From Stratiolaelaps scimitus (lineage: Eukaryota > Arthropoda > Arachnida > Mesostigmata > Laelapidae): DNA of 64,000 bases. How positions within the stretch are numbered: the stretch's first letter is position 1; each line of letters begins with the position of its first letter. The translations under genes were made by a program, and so were the position numbers. Under the pieces are notes generated by a model. The model saw only the letters and a list, made by a program, of their open reading frames with translations. It made no database searches and was not told the DNA's origin. Of the stretch, positions 1-11,110 are shown one piece after another. The stretch is taken from positions 2,294,001 through 2,358,000 of the forward strand of contig JABWDB010000006.1 of assembly GCA_019614645.1 (NCBI GenBank). Reading direction: 5' to 3'.

Positions 1-3000
1 TATTATTAAACTGTAAGTCGTTGCTGCTGTGGCTTCTGTTGCTGTTGTTGCGCTGCTGACGCTCGTGTCGCTAACGTTTGCCAATAGAGAATATATCCTT
101 AGTGTTTTCATCTCGCTCGTGAAACAGACAGGGTCAAGGCGAGACCTGCAACCGAGATCATGTTTGGTCAGCTAGACACAGCTACAATGCGTAGTCGATA
201 TGTGCAGGGTCGGGGGGCCCATAGATGGAAGGGACACGTGGAAAGCGGAGAGTGTGAGCGTAACGCCATCCCTCTGAGCGGCATTGGATGAGAACTGACT
301 GATCATTCGGGGCATTCTTATGCCGCCGCCCGGTGTGGCCTAACTAAGCTTTGGGGTTCTGGGGCTGTCGTAGTCTAATCCTTTCTGTCGTCAATGGCCT
401 GACTTGGGTTTCAGATCCAAACGCAGTGGAACCTCGTTAACTTGTATGTGAAGGAAGCTCAGAATGATGCCTATGAAGTAAACAGCGAAGCGCGAATAGA
501 CAGAGACCACGACGAGCAGGCTTCCTCTGCCTCCCCCGATGTATTGTGATACTACAGTGATTGTAACATAGTGATAAGACAAATGAGACACAATACATGA
601 GCAGAACGCAGAGCGATCAGAGACCATGCGATAGTGCGAGATGTGACAGCCGATCAACAGCTGAACGAAACATAATGGGGACTAGCTGGCTGAGAGCCAC
701 ATTGCCACAGTGATTAGTGCTACCCCTATCGTCTCCACAGCAGTGGCAACCCACGACAACCACCGCAGTCATATACCTCCTCGTGGCGGCGGTCGGCGTC
801 ACTACGCGAACATAAAAGTGAGTCTATAAACGGGCAACGCCGAGGACATAATTGATCTATAGAGGAATATGGTCACAGATTTGAGTGGAGATCGGCGCGG
901 AATCAAGCAACACTTGATTGCGGCAGTGTGCAAAAAGGGTTGATGGGCGAGGAGGCGGTTCGCGGCGCAGCGAGGTGTACTGCAAGAAGAACCAACTTGG
1001 CGCTTTCGATGCGTCTAGCTATGAAATACCGCTAGCAACTGCTATTGTCGTTAGAAGAACGTGTCTATGTTAAGTATATTGGTACTTGACACTGGTGACG
1101 CTGAATGCTGTGGAGGGTAGACCTCGGTGTAGAACAGCCGCTTGTGAATCAAGAAAGGTACCGAGCACACACGATCACACACATTGTATTACATCGAACA
1201 CATTTACGGGATTTCACTTGCACCGCATCCAGATCGGTGAATATATTACCTTTTTACATATACCTGTATATATACATCTATATATATGTAGTTATCTGTG
1301 CATAATTCCTACCGCCATCACAACCATCTCAACCGAACCAGCTGCATCCGATTCTCGCCTCTTGGACCTACCAACCTTCCGATGTTCACCCACCTACCGT
1401 ACCACACGTAATGTGTCTCACTTCGTCCGATATTACCGCACTGTCCTCCCCCGCCCAAGACCCCCACCCTGTGAGGACTCAATCCCTATGTCGTGCATCG
1501 TTCTCTGTCGCTCGTTTAACCAACAGGCTCTTCTCAGATCGTAGCATATTTCTTGGCTCACTGCGAGCCAACACTGAACGAAATCTCGTCTTGCATTGGA
1601 CGCCTCCGTCTACAGAGCTCGCGTGAGTGTAGATCCGTGAGCGTCGTAGGACTGGCGTTCGATTCGGAGCCTCTAAAGCTCAACAAGGGGCATGACACGC
1701 AGCAGGAGCAACCTGCACACAGCGTGTTGTCCGTTTCGTTTTCCATTATCTCCTTTAGCGAGAGCGTGTTGATTTGACTGTGACCCTATTGGCGAAGTAG
1801 CTGGGTTGAGGAAGCGTCGATGGTCAATCTGTCGTGGACTGTTACCGGAGAACGAGCAGGGGCAGACCATGTGTTGAGTGGACGAATTTCTCCATCGATC
1901 TTTCCGATAATGTCATACAATTGTATATGATCGAATCATTTTTGGGACTCCTGGCAAACGTGGCGTAAGCGCGCCTGAATGCCTAAAACGGATTTCTTCG
2001 GGTTCTACTCTTCCATGGAAACCATCGAACAGCATGGTTTGTGACCGCCGGTTCAATCCTCAGAACGATGAGCCTTGACGTCGTGGAGAAAACTGAGCCC
2101 ATAAGGTTAAGAGTACGGGGGAAATACCATAAATAGTCCCTGCCAATACTGGCCAAGTCAACAACAACCGCTTCCCCATGAGCCTTGTCTCCTGGCAGGC
2201 CCTTCAAGTAGTGCTACGAAGGCCTTCCCGCCATAGAAGAAGGACAACTAAGCAAAGTCAGTTGTGAAAAATTCAGAATTTTGTCGGGTAGCTCATGCCA
2301 ATCAATCGCAATTAAAATTGTTATTCGTGCTTGTGTTTTGTGTACGTGAGTCTGTGTTAATTCGATGCTTGGCCATCGCCCTCCTCGTTTCAGTCTGTGA
2401 TCTCTCCATCTGTCAACCCCGCTATCATTAACTAATCTGCTACAACTACTACTGGAAATCGGGTTGCATAGAAATCAAACGTTGAAGGCGATGCAACAAT
2501 CTGTCCTTTGAGAGTTTGTCCGTCTGTCTCTTCCACCCTCGCTTCTTCCTATATATTCCTGATTATAAATAAAAACAAACCTTTGAATAACTACACCGCT
2601 AGCTGGTCTACAGCGCAGTTCTGTCTCGAGGTCTATCCATCTGCACTGCTACACTTGTCGTGTAATTACTATTATTATTAATTTATTTGCACTCGTATGC
2701 TGCATTTATTCCCTCACTTCCAAACTTGTGACTGTCTCTGGTGTCGGAGAAAGTTCATGTTAATCTATCGGGTTATAGTGCACAGGATAATGCGTGAATA
2801 TAATATATAATAATGCATAGATAGTTGAAGGGGAAGATAGCACCTATATCCGAGTATATGCATTCATGCACACGCACTTGGCATACGTACTGCGTATAGT
2901 CAGAATCGAATGTAGAAGTCAGTCACGTAGGAGATTATTGGCATAGATGCATCTATTCATTCGGTGCTCTTGACAGCAACAACAACAGTAGGCATTCACA

Positions 3001-3191
3001 GTCAAACGTAGCATACCTGCAATAATACTAATTGATATGATACCTGTGATATTATCAGGTGTACTATTGGCCCAATGCTCTTGGATCTTGTCTTAGCTAC
3101 ATTGTAACACAACATCACTGAAGAAACCGCAGCGTGTGCGTACCAACGAATGAGGAGGGACGGATAACTCCTTGTGCCATGTGTGCCTTCA

Positions 3192-3222
<31 letters not shown>

Positions 3223-3545
3223 GCGAACACTTGTTTCGGGGATACAGAGACGTCTCGTTTCTATCACGATGTACTGTTACACTGGAGACGAGAGACAAAA
3301 TCCGAGAGCATTGTCACACGCGGCAATACCACACGATGCTATTTATGCCGGATAGGTTGTCAGGGGTGACTATTGACTAGTGATCTCCTTTTCAGCATTG
3401 CTATAGAAATGCCGATTATCATCCGATATTCTCTATCCACCTTCAATATTGTCGGCTTACGAATACAAGCTAACCAGGCTCATTTGTGTGTGCGTGTGTT
3501 TTCTTTTTTCTCTCGTTTCTAATGGCGACGACGGTGTCGCCTAAG
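1..3545. other. Non-coding stretch, probably intronic
   Basis: No conserved protein is recognisable in any frame here; the open frames are short and low in complexity. The first 60 bases are rich in GCTGTTG-like triplets. A (TA)n array lies at 3191-3222. A sequence resembling a Pol III B box (GGTTCAATCCT) occurs near 2050 but has no clear A box. Because the exon at 3546 is the 3' end of a RasGAP gene reading rightward, this stretch is most likely its last intron; that is inference from position. Confidence 0.45.
3191..3222. repeat. (TA)n microsatellite
   Basis: About 32 bases of nearly pure TA with one G interruption, lying in the presumed intron upstream of the RasGAP terminal exon. Confidence 0.95.
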
Positions 3546-3944
3546 CAGGACGAACAGATGAAGTCGATCATCACTCGACTCATCACGGTTGAGGACGAAC
3601 TCCGCAAGGAGAAGCACGAAATGCAACGCGAGATGGCCCAGGTGATCGCTGCCAAACAGCAGATGATTGACGAACGCGAGTCGAAGATCCTCAATCTGGA
3701 CGCCACCAACCAGCGACTCCTCAGCGCTTTCAGTCAGCTTCGCGAGAAGTATGACACCTCGCTGAGTCCCAGTGGCGGCGGGAGTGGTTCGGGGGCAGGG
3801 ACAGCGAGCAATGGCTCCACTCAAACATCGACTGGAAGTCCCAACGGTAGCCAACTCAGCGGTGGTGTGAGCCCGATTCGAGGCGCGCAGCTAATCGAGA
3901 CCGCTGTGCAAACGCCCAGCCAGTACAAGAGTAGTAGCTGTTAG
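3546..3944 (+). CDS. SynGAP/DAB2IP-type RasGAP, 3' terminal exon (C-terminal coiled coil)
   Basis: This exon encodes the C-terminal end of a Ras GTPase-activating protein of the SynGAP/DAB2IP family (raskol in flies). These proteins switch off Ras at membranes, and their C-terminal coiled coil mediates oligomerisation and partner binding. The peptide starts QDEQMKSIITRL and continues as a charged heptad helix (VEDELRKEKHEM, then KQQMIDERESKILNLD, then RLLSAFSQLREKYD), the family's conserved terminal coil. A Ser/Gly/Thr-rich tail follows, ending SSSC and a TAG stop. A pyrimidine-rich tract (about 3500-3520) precedes AG at 3544-3545 and again at 3547-3548, so the exon starts at 3546 or 3549, both in phase 0. 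An ATG at 3522 could open the same frame, but the coil would then lack its upstream half. The C2 and GAP domains must lie left of the window. The family call is from recognition, not from a search. Confidence 0.82.
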   Translation, partial: QDEQMKSIITRLITVEDELRKEKHEMQREMAQVIAAKQQMIDERESKILNLDATNQRLLSAFSQLREKYDTSLSPSGGGSGSGAGTASNGSTQTSTGSPNGSQLSGGVSPIRGAQLIETAVQTPSQYKSSSC

Positions 3945-5718
3945 CCGAACGTTGTTACGAGGAAGGATACAGTGGAGAGATGGTGAACGAGATTGAATGC
4001 GTGGACCTGTATGTGTGGTTGTGTGTGGGTGCGTTTATCTGGGCGGCCGCGTCAGGCCTCGGCGCCGTGACGCCAGCATCAACAGTCGCGCTGAGAGAGA
4101 GGGAGCAACAACATCGCCGGAGGAGAGAAAAAAACGACCTAACAGAGGGAGATCAGCAGCTGCTAAAAGGATCGTTACGCTGAAAGTCGAAAGTTCCTCT
4201 GCTCTGTTCGACGCAAGGCGCATGGCGGAGATGCGTGGCAGATAGGCTCTGCGGCGTCACGCAGCATCATACGTTGAGGAGACTCAAATGCAGGAAGCGT
4301 AATATATATATATATATATACAAAGCGCAAAATCCAGTTACGCAAGCAGATCCTATGAACGAAGGGAGTGCAAGAGGTTCATGCTAAATGAAAATCGTCG
4401 CCCACGAGCGTAATAATAGCCTGCTAGTAGATGCTCGAACAATTTCACATGTACAAAGTTATCCCCGGGATCGGCCGACGAGACGAAGAAGCAGGATACG
4501 AAGGGCGATCGTACGGAAATCACGCCTATTGAAAAATAATGCATTTTTTGCACGTCTATAGCAACAACCCCCACCTCGTGCCCTGCTTGGGCCGATGCAA
4601 GTGTGACACCATACGATGGCCGGGTGGAGTCAAAAAGCCCGGAGAGGGATATAAACGTGCCTCGATCGTGAACTAATATTGTGGGCATCGACAACGAACG
4701 GCAGAAACTTAATTGTTACTTAATTAGATTGCGTCTCGAACAACTCAAAGCAGGGGAGGGAGGCGCGTCTTAGCGGCAAATAGACAAAACATGGTAATTG
4801 ACGAATCCGATTTTGACGATTAAGCGCAAAGCATAATAATAATAGTAATAATAAACAATATAGCGCAGTACTCGTGAAGTCATATTCTCCTTCAGTGAGC
4901 AACCAACGATACGGGACGTTGTGTTGCCACCGCCCGAAGCAGGATTTGCAGGACGCCTGTGCGTGTCTAAACAGTTGTGTATAGATACAAATTGTATATA
5001 CAAACAAACATACCTATATTTACATTGACCTATAACAACAAAAAAGACCCACATCTATTTCATTGATTTGAATGAACGAATGATCTTCGATGTTTGCTTG
5101 TCCCGTTTGGATGGTCGCGTACAGGCCCACGAAAAGCAAAGGGCGTAAACAAATCCAAGAACAACACAATATGACCAAGAAGAACAACATGATAATAATA
5201 ATAATTATAATTATAACGAGGGAATATGTTCCAATGGGACGCTACACTACTGCAAATGTGATGGGAGGAAATCGATTATTCTGGAGTGATTTGAAGGAAT
5301 CCTAGAAGAAAAAGATAATGACCAGTTCCCCAGGGCAGGGGACTGTCGAATGCACAATAGCTGAATATGAGCAGTAAACATTAATGGACTCAACAGCGAG
5401 AGGAGACGAGAGAGAGAGAGACAACGCGACACCAAGGAAAGAGAATTAGAAATAATATAATCAACCAAAGACGGCGATAATGTCTAATGTACGGTATGCG
5501 GCACATCCACTCAGTATATATTTATGTTCATTGTAAATAAATACTTTTATGATTATCACCCGCAATTCATGTGTGCTCAGTTGTAGCGGGCCGGAGGCGT
5601 GTCAGAGAGCAGGAAAATGCCGGTCATTTCTTTCGAGTCGCTTAAGCTGATAACAACTGTTTGTTTCTTGAGCAGAATGGCCATCCGAGGTATCTTGTAG
5701 ACGAATAATACCAATACT

Positions 5719-5743
5719 AACAATAATAATAATAATAATAATA
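5719..5743. repeat. (AAT)n microsatellite
   Basis: Eight tandem AAT units in the gap between the RasGAP units; shorter arrays of the same kind occur at 4834-4852 and 5190-5216. Confidence 0.9.
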
Positions 5744-6323
5744 GATGAGCTATCGTATTTGTTGTATTGTAGAATTTGGATAATGGGCTTAATGCGAGAA
5801 TATCATGTCGCAAATATGGCAACAAGTTGAGTTGCTGAATTTTTAAACTTGCGAGTACGGAACAATTTATGAATACTAATGGGTGCGTTTCGATCTCGTA
5901 TAGGGTTGCCATGTCAATCAGCCGTAAGATTGCCATGCCAATTAGCAGTATGTTGCGGGCGGCGTGGATGCTGCATGCATGTGTGAGGATGCTAAGCATG
6001 AGTATCAATACAGCATCAAATAGAATAGTTTCGAAGGGCAGACGTTCGAAGAACTTCTATAAGGTAAAACAACTTTTATCAGTACGGCTTATTCGCTGAG
6101 TTGCAAACGCATTTCTGAGATATGGCGTTTGTCAGAAATGTTGTGTTTCCTTCACATCTTCCGTTCAGTTAGGAGCTTGACAATATTAGAAAGGCCTCCT
6201 TGTGCAAATTTGATAAAAACCTTTTCAGCGTGGAGATCTGGCAGTCTTAGGCACAGCCGGAGTTGGGTGGGCAAGCGCCAGAAGGCCCCTGGAGCACCTG
6301 CATGCGCGATGGTTAGATACGTA

Positions 6324-6326
<3 letters not shown>

Positions 6327-6374
<48 letters not shown>
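6327..6374. repeat. (TA)n microsatellite, among the longest pure arrays
   Basis: About 48 bases of uninterrupted TA, flanked on both sides by ACTC (GTACTC on the left, ACTCTATG on the right). Confidence 0.95.
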
Positions 6375-6375
<1 letters not shown>

Positions 6376-6667
6376 TCTATGCTAAGTATCGATTTGTATG
6401 CGAACAGCTGCGCTTTTTCCCTCTTTATAGACCTGTGTGCCCATGGGGATCGTAAGCGATGGCGCTACCCACGATATGTCATGAGGTTTGTAGAGTAACG
6501 AGGGAGTTCGATGTTCAGCTGAGGTCTTCGCAATGCTCACCTTGATAATGAATACGAAGTGTCATAGCAATGGTTAGCTGCTGTGTGTTGCCGAGTCACT
6601 GCTGTTAGTTGCCTTGCGATTGCTTTTCAAAGGACGCAAATCGCGGAACCTGAGACTTGAGTCTTCT

Positions 6668-6725
6668 TAAGCATTGTAAAAATTGCAGCTCCTTCAATAA
6701 ACCAATAAACCTTTACCTTTACCTT
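6668..6725 (+). mobile_element. SINE 3' tail, copy 1
   Basis: The sequence runs CTTAAGCATTGT, then TTGCAGCTCCTT, then CAATAAACCTTTACC with the final TTTACC unit reiterated. It matches the tail of the tRNA-Leu-like SINE at 57162-57302 (CTTAAGTATTGT, ATGCAGTTCCTT, CAATAAAGCTTTACCC) block for block, and the minus-strand copy near 18.76 kb. The 200 bases upstream may contain a diverged tRNA-like head, but I cannot assign boxes there. Confidence 0.65.
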
Positions 6726-7625
6726 TATTTTCGAAAGATCCATTCTCGGACGCTATGTATATTGCAGCATTGGCAGACAGTGTTAAAAGAAAAACTATTG
6801 AACGAGCTATGGTAGGCTGGTGTATATGTTTGGCGTTGTTATTTATTTATCGACTGATTGCATGACTCAGATACGTCATCTTATAGGCGCTCATCACCTC
6901 CTCAGTCCGAGGAAGTATGAAATGAAGACCAAAGGCTGGCAGAGAGTGAAGCTTACGGGTGACAGTGCCACACCACCGTGGCGGGCGCCTTTAACGTAAA
7001 GCTCGTCTGCATAAGGCAATTTCCAACCTATTTCTTAAAAAAAAGCAGGATACATGGTTCACATATCGTGTGAATATATTCGCCTGCTGCTAGCCAACTC
7101 AACTATAATTACTCTCACATGACAAGTCCTTCCTTGAAGCAACGCAAGGAGACGCTACCAAGTCATTCCTGCCATAGAGGGATAACCCAGTTGAGTGGAA
7201 CACATAGTTCGCCTTGTCTGGGAGCGGCAGATATGCGATCTTGACAGAGGCATAGCAAATTATTACAGTTGTTCACCGTCAACAATGAAGGTTACTAGCG
7301 TGCTTAGTATTGAGATAGACTAAAATCATGTCACGGATTACGATGCTAGGTATCCATTGTGTAGCATCGAGTGGTGGTGATAATCTCGTGCAGCGTATTA
7401 TTTATGCGTTTTCGAACGTGTGCTATTGACTTGTCTTCCTTTAACACAAGTACACGTACACATAGACACGAGCATCCATTGCCCGTGTACGTATGTCGTG
7501 TCGAGAAAAGCATTACCCCAGCAATATAGCAAACAGTGTTGATCTTTAAATGAGAATACGCTATAATTTTCTTGAATTAACCGACTTTGCATTCGGTTTT
7601 CCCCACTCTCACCGATGAGCTGCAG

Positions 7626-9994
7626 AGGTCTACAAAATCACTCGATTCGGGGTTACACAGACTGGCGGAGGAGCGGAAGCGGGCCAGAGAGACGCCGCAA
7701 TTTCGAACGGAAAATCACCTCGAGGTGACTGTTCTCGAAGCAGACAACGTTCCCGCCAAAAAAACGTTGCTCGCCGAACTCAGTCTTGGTGGCCGAATTC
7801 GCACCGAAACCTGTGCGAGGGATAGCACGAACACATGCGTCTGGGGACAAAAGTTCGAGTTCGACCACCTGCTCGCACCGAGACAGGAGATTTCCATTTA
7901 TCTGTGCGAGGTGAAGGGATACTCGCAGAGACGCTTGACAGGATCGGCGGTTATTTCACTTGCCGCTGATGTCGACACGATTGCCGAATTTCATGAAGAT
8001 TGGTATGTATGCGGCGTCTGGTTATACACTATCTTTACGGGTCATTGACTTGATAGATATGTATATATATATATATATGCATTATTCAGGTTCATGAATG
8101 AAAACATTACCGAATGAGCGAGACGATGTACACTCGAGCCAACCCAAATGAGAACTGAGGAAAAAGCTTGGGGCTTGCTCGTAAATTTCCACGGTCTCAA
8201 GTCCATATATATATATATATATATATATATTGGGAGGTTTTCGATTTTCGATACATATATATATATTATATATGTGTATATACTATAATATTATTTGTCC
8301 GACCCTCATACTCTTTCACAGTAGATGCACTAAGAAAACACGTAATTTCTTACGACACGATTTATTTTTGATATCTTACTGAATGTGATTATGCCTCTAA
8401 AATCTATGTTAAGGTATCCTTTGAAGCCGACTCACGGTTCTTCCTCACAAACGCCACGTATCCGCGTGAGGACCAGGTTTCAATCGGTTCGGGTGTTTCC
8501 AATGGATTGGTATACAAATTTTGTCGACTACCTGAAGCATAACTACCTGCCGCTGAGCGAGATGATGAATTCATTAGAGTCGCCCGAGGTAAAGGAGGAC
8601 GTAGCCACAGCTCTCACGAACATCATGCTGGGAAATGACGCCGCTCTCGAATCGATTATCGATGTAATTAAACGCGACGCGACAGACCGTAGGTGTATTT
8701 GAATCTATTATATTATTATTCTTATCACCACTATCGTTATAGATCTTAAATTTTGTTTTTATCCAAGTTCAGAATGTCGCTTGTTCTGCGTTTTACGTAA
8801 CTAGTTGTTTCTACGTAAATGTCGATGTGAAGGCAGCTGTTATGCGTCTTCAGTAGACCACTACCACCTGTCACTGGTGTCTGCACGTCTCAACACCAAC
8901 TAACCAACCAGCGTTGATGTTTTTTGCTTGCTAAATGTCTTCGTTCATTTATCCAAACAAACATACACACATATATATATGTATGTATATATATATATAT
9001 ACTTATATGTTCACACCTATCAACCCATTTGCGTCCATCGATCTACTCTATATGTCTAATATACCACAATATGCTATGGAGAGAAGGGAAAACCTCCCTT
9101 AGCTTCGTCGGTAGTTCTTCTTTAACTTAGCTGAATTTAACAACTATGAACGCTAAAACGGGTCTTGACTATTTTGCCGTTCTTTTCGACTACCACTATG
9201 TTCGGACTCTCGCAGCGGATGCATCGATGGTTTTACGGGAGAACAGGATGGGGAGTAACATGTTGGAGGCGTTTCTGAGGCTGAAGGGCGCCTCGTATCT
9301 ACAGGACGTTCTCGGAGGTACTATACAGGCTCTGCTAGGCATTGACGCCGACTGCGAGGTCCAATTGCCCCACTTGGAGACCCGTGAATCCCTATTACGG
9401 CACCAGGAGACGTTAAAAGAGTACGTCAGTCTCATCTGGCGACGTGTTCAGGCTTCTTTTGACAAACTGCCTTGGGATATCCAACGGCTGATTGCATCAT
9501 TGAATCGCAAACTGCCCGCGGCCCGGGATCTGTCTCACAAAGTTGTGACGGTATCAATGTTTCTCCTTTTTCTGTGTCCTGCAATCAAGCTGCCGCACCG
9601 ATACAAGCTCTGCGAAGGACAGCCATCAGAGCGGCAGCTGCGTAATCTGGAACTAATCGCCAAGTCTATACTGAACCTGGCCAATTTGACTCCATTTGAG
9701 GGACCGGAGGCGTATATGGATTTTATGAACGATTTGATTCGACGAGAATCGGAAAACATGAAGCACTATATTAAAAAGGTATCGTCCCTGAAGATAACGT
9801 TCGCGCAGCTGCCCGTCGCCATTGACTATGAAAGCTACGTAGCTAGGTTACACTTACTTCTGAAAGCTCAATTGCCACTTCTTGCGAATAACGAGAACTA
9901 CAGAGCAGACTATAACAATCTGACGCAGGCTCTGAAGACTATCGAGGACGCCTACCAGGCAGCGTCAGAGCCGTCAAGCAGCATCGGGACATGA
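7626..9994 (+). CDS. Second SynGAP/DAB2IP-type RasGAP: C2 plus GAP domain, three exons
   Basis: Predicted Ras GTPase-activating protein acting on Ras-GTP at membranes. Exons are 7626-8002, 8414-8688 and 9216-9994, with GT donors at 8003 and 8689 and AG acceptors at 7624, 8412 and 9214; phases 2 and 1 match, giving 476 residues. Exon 1 carries a C2 domain (residues about 30-126: HLEVTVLEADNVPAKK, then FEFDHL). The splice restores the family's W-Y-P at residues 126-128. Exon 2 has the helical lead-in to the GAP domain (RFQSVRVFPMDWYTNFVDYL). Exon 3 has the arginine finger VLRENRM (R225), YLQD, FLCPAI and NLANL. The family's FLRFLCPAI reads FLLFLCPAI here, so its arginine is L335. The frame stops soon after the GAP domain, without proline-rich region or coiled coil, and AATAAA follows at once. 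The N terminus and PH domain were not found. A tandem paralogue or partial duplication is likely. Confidence 0.85.
8205..8230. repeat. (TA)n microsatellite in RasGAP intron 1
   Basis: 26 bases of TA; the same 411-bp intron also holds TA arrays at 8057-8078 and 8254-8283. Confidence 0.95.
8254..8283. repeat. Imperfect (TA)n array in RasGAP intron 1
   Basis: Third TA-rich tract of the intron, broken by ATTA and TGTG interruptions. Confidence 0.85.
8971..9001. repeat. (TA)n microsatellite in RasGAP intron 2
   Basis: TA tract with two TG-type interruptions in the intron at 8689-9215. Confidence 0.9.
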
Positions 9995-10000
9995 AATAAA
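9995..10000 (+). terminator. Polyadenylation signal abutting the RasGAP stop codon
   Basis: AATAAA begins at the base after the TGA at 9992-9994. If used, the 3' UTR would be only a few tens of bases. No other recognised gene element claims this motif, but use is unproven. Confidence 0.45.
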
Positions 10001-10070
10001 CAGAGTCTGTGAACCCACCATCTGGGTTGGTAGAAAATTTTTTCGCAAGCATGTTTACGTCTCTCTCTAT

Positions 10071-10096
10071 ATTTATATATATATATATATATATAT
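10071..10096. repeat. (TA)n microsatellite downstream of RasGAP
   Basis: 26 bases of TA, 70 bases after the RasGAP stop. Confidence 0.95.
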
Positions 10097-10363
10097 GCCG
10101 CGTCAAAAGGATAGCTTACCCCATGTTTCTGATTTTTTTCCCAACCGTAGGTAGTACTGCAGTTTCGCTTTCGAGTCATTCAAATATATTATATCACATT
10201 TCAAGAACATTCCACGAATATTTGGCTATCTGGCTATCTAACTCGGATGTGGACATTTAATATCGGAAATTGTCGTTTTGAGGGTGCATCAAAGGATACC
10301 CCGCCATCAAAAGATAGATATATTAGTGTTTGTCGAACACAACTGGGTTCTAACATCGTTAGC

Positions 10364-11110
10364 TTACAATTGTTTTACGAATTTAGTCTTTTGTAGGACG
10401 CCACCGTTCTCCAGAACAGAAATTAATCGACTGGGCATAGATTCATAAAATTTGCAGATAAGGTTTTGATCAAGAAAATGCCATCCGGCTGCCAACGCTT
10501 TTTTAGCTCATGTAGCGTTTGATACTGCTTGCCACCTTTTAAAACGGCTCTAAATAAGACACTTCACAGTTTTTCTATAATATGCAAGTCTGGAGAGCGT
10601 GCCGGCCAGCTCAGTAACTTTTGGTCCTGGGTGTCGAAGAACTCCTTGACGACCTTTGCCGTATGAACTGCGGCATTGTCCTGCTGGAAGATGAATCTTT
10701 CAGCATAGATCTTCTCGGCGTGATTCGTAAGTTGATCCTCCAGCATACAAACGTAAGCACGACTATTCACTCGCCCGTTTTCGAAGACAAAATCGATCTT
10801 TCTGTTGTAGCCAATACCGGCCTAAATCATCGCACCACCACCTCCAGCTTGTCGTCGACTTAGGAGTTTCTCTTCTTTCCTAATGTCATGGAAGCAATAA
10901 GAATGTCCATCGGGTCCGTCGAGAGTGAATCTCTTTTCATCGGCAAACAGCAAAAGTTGCCACTTCCCTGTTCGCCTAGCATCTGTGTTTCAACGTTATA
11001 GGACGTTTTCGCTTGAGTATTCTGTGAACAAGATTTTCTGATGTCCGAAGATATCTGACCACGTTTCGGACGTCGTCTCGACTCCAGTCTCGGCTGCAAA
11101 TTCGCCACAA
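10364..11110 (-). mobile_element. Tc1-like transposase, dead fragment
   Basis: Cut-and-paste DDE transposase of the Tc1/mariner superfamily, readable on the minus strand in more than one frame. In order I see FAAETGV (the N-terminal DNA-binding part, near 11100), LLFADEKRFTLDGPDGH (first catalytic Asp region, near 10930), FQQDNAAVHTAKVVKEFF (second Asp, near 10690), WPARSPDLHIIEKL (third acidic region) and FYESMPSRL near the C terminus, ending at the stop at 10364-10366. Two tryptophan codons have become stops: TAG at 10822-10824 in the MIWAG-type motif, and TGA at 10564-10566 in the ENLW-type motif. There are frameshifts between the blocks and the N-terminal helix-turn-helix region is incomplete. 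I could not find convincing terminal inverted repeats. It cannot make an intact protein. Confidence 0.9.

Larger units (their letters stand above)
3945..7625. other. Gap between the two RasGAP units
   Basis: About 3.7 kb separates the stop of the coiled-coil exon from the C2 exon. The first 300 bases are GC-richer and probably 3' UTR. Beyond that I see (TA)n arrays (4301-4320, 6327-6374), ATT/AAT-type repeats (4834-4852, 5190-5216, 5719-5743) and a SINE tail near 6.7 kb. The missing 5' exons of the second RasGAP (start codon, PH domain) should lie here if that gene is complete, but I could not find a PH-like exon. Confidence 0.5.

Noticed and set aside
2030..2075. B-box-like GGTTCAATCCT as a tRNA or SINE
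   Set aside because: No A box or stems at the right distance on the plus strand.
3522..3548. ATG at 3522 as the start of a small independent coiled-coil gene
   Set aside because: The coil of the family continues upstream of QDEQ and a pyrimidine tract with AG lies just before it, so a terminal exon is the simpler reading.
6129..6455. Open frames with YIYIYI runs (also at 3134, 8168, 10009, 22636, 48275 and others)
   Set aside because: They are (TA)n microsatellites read in frame.
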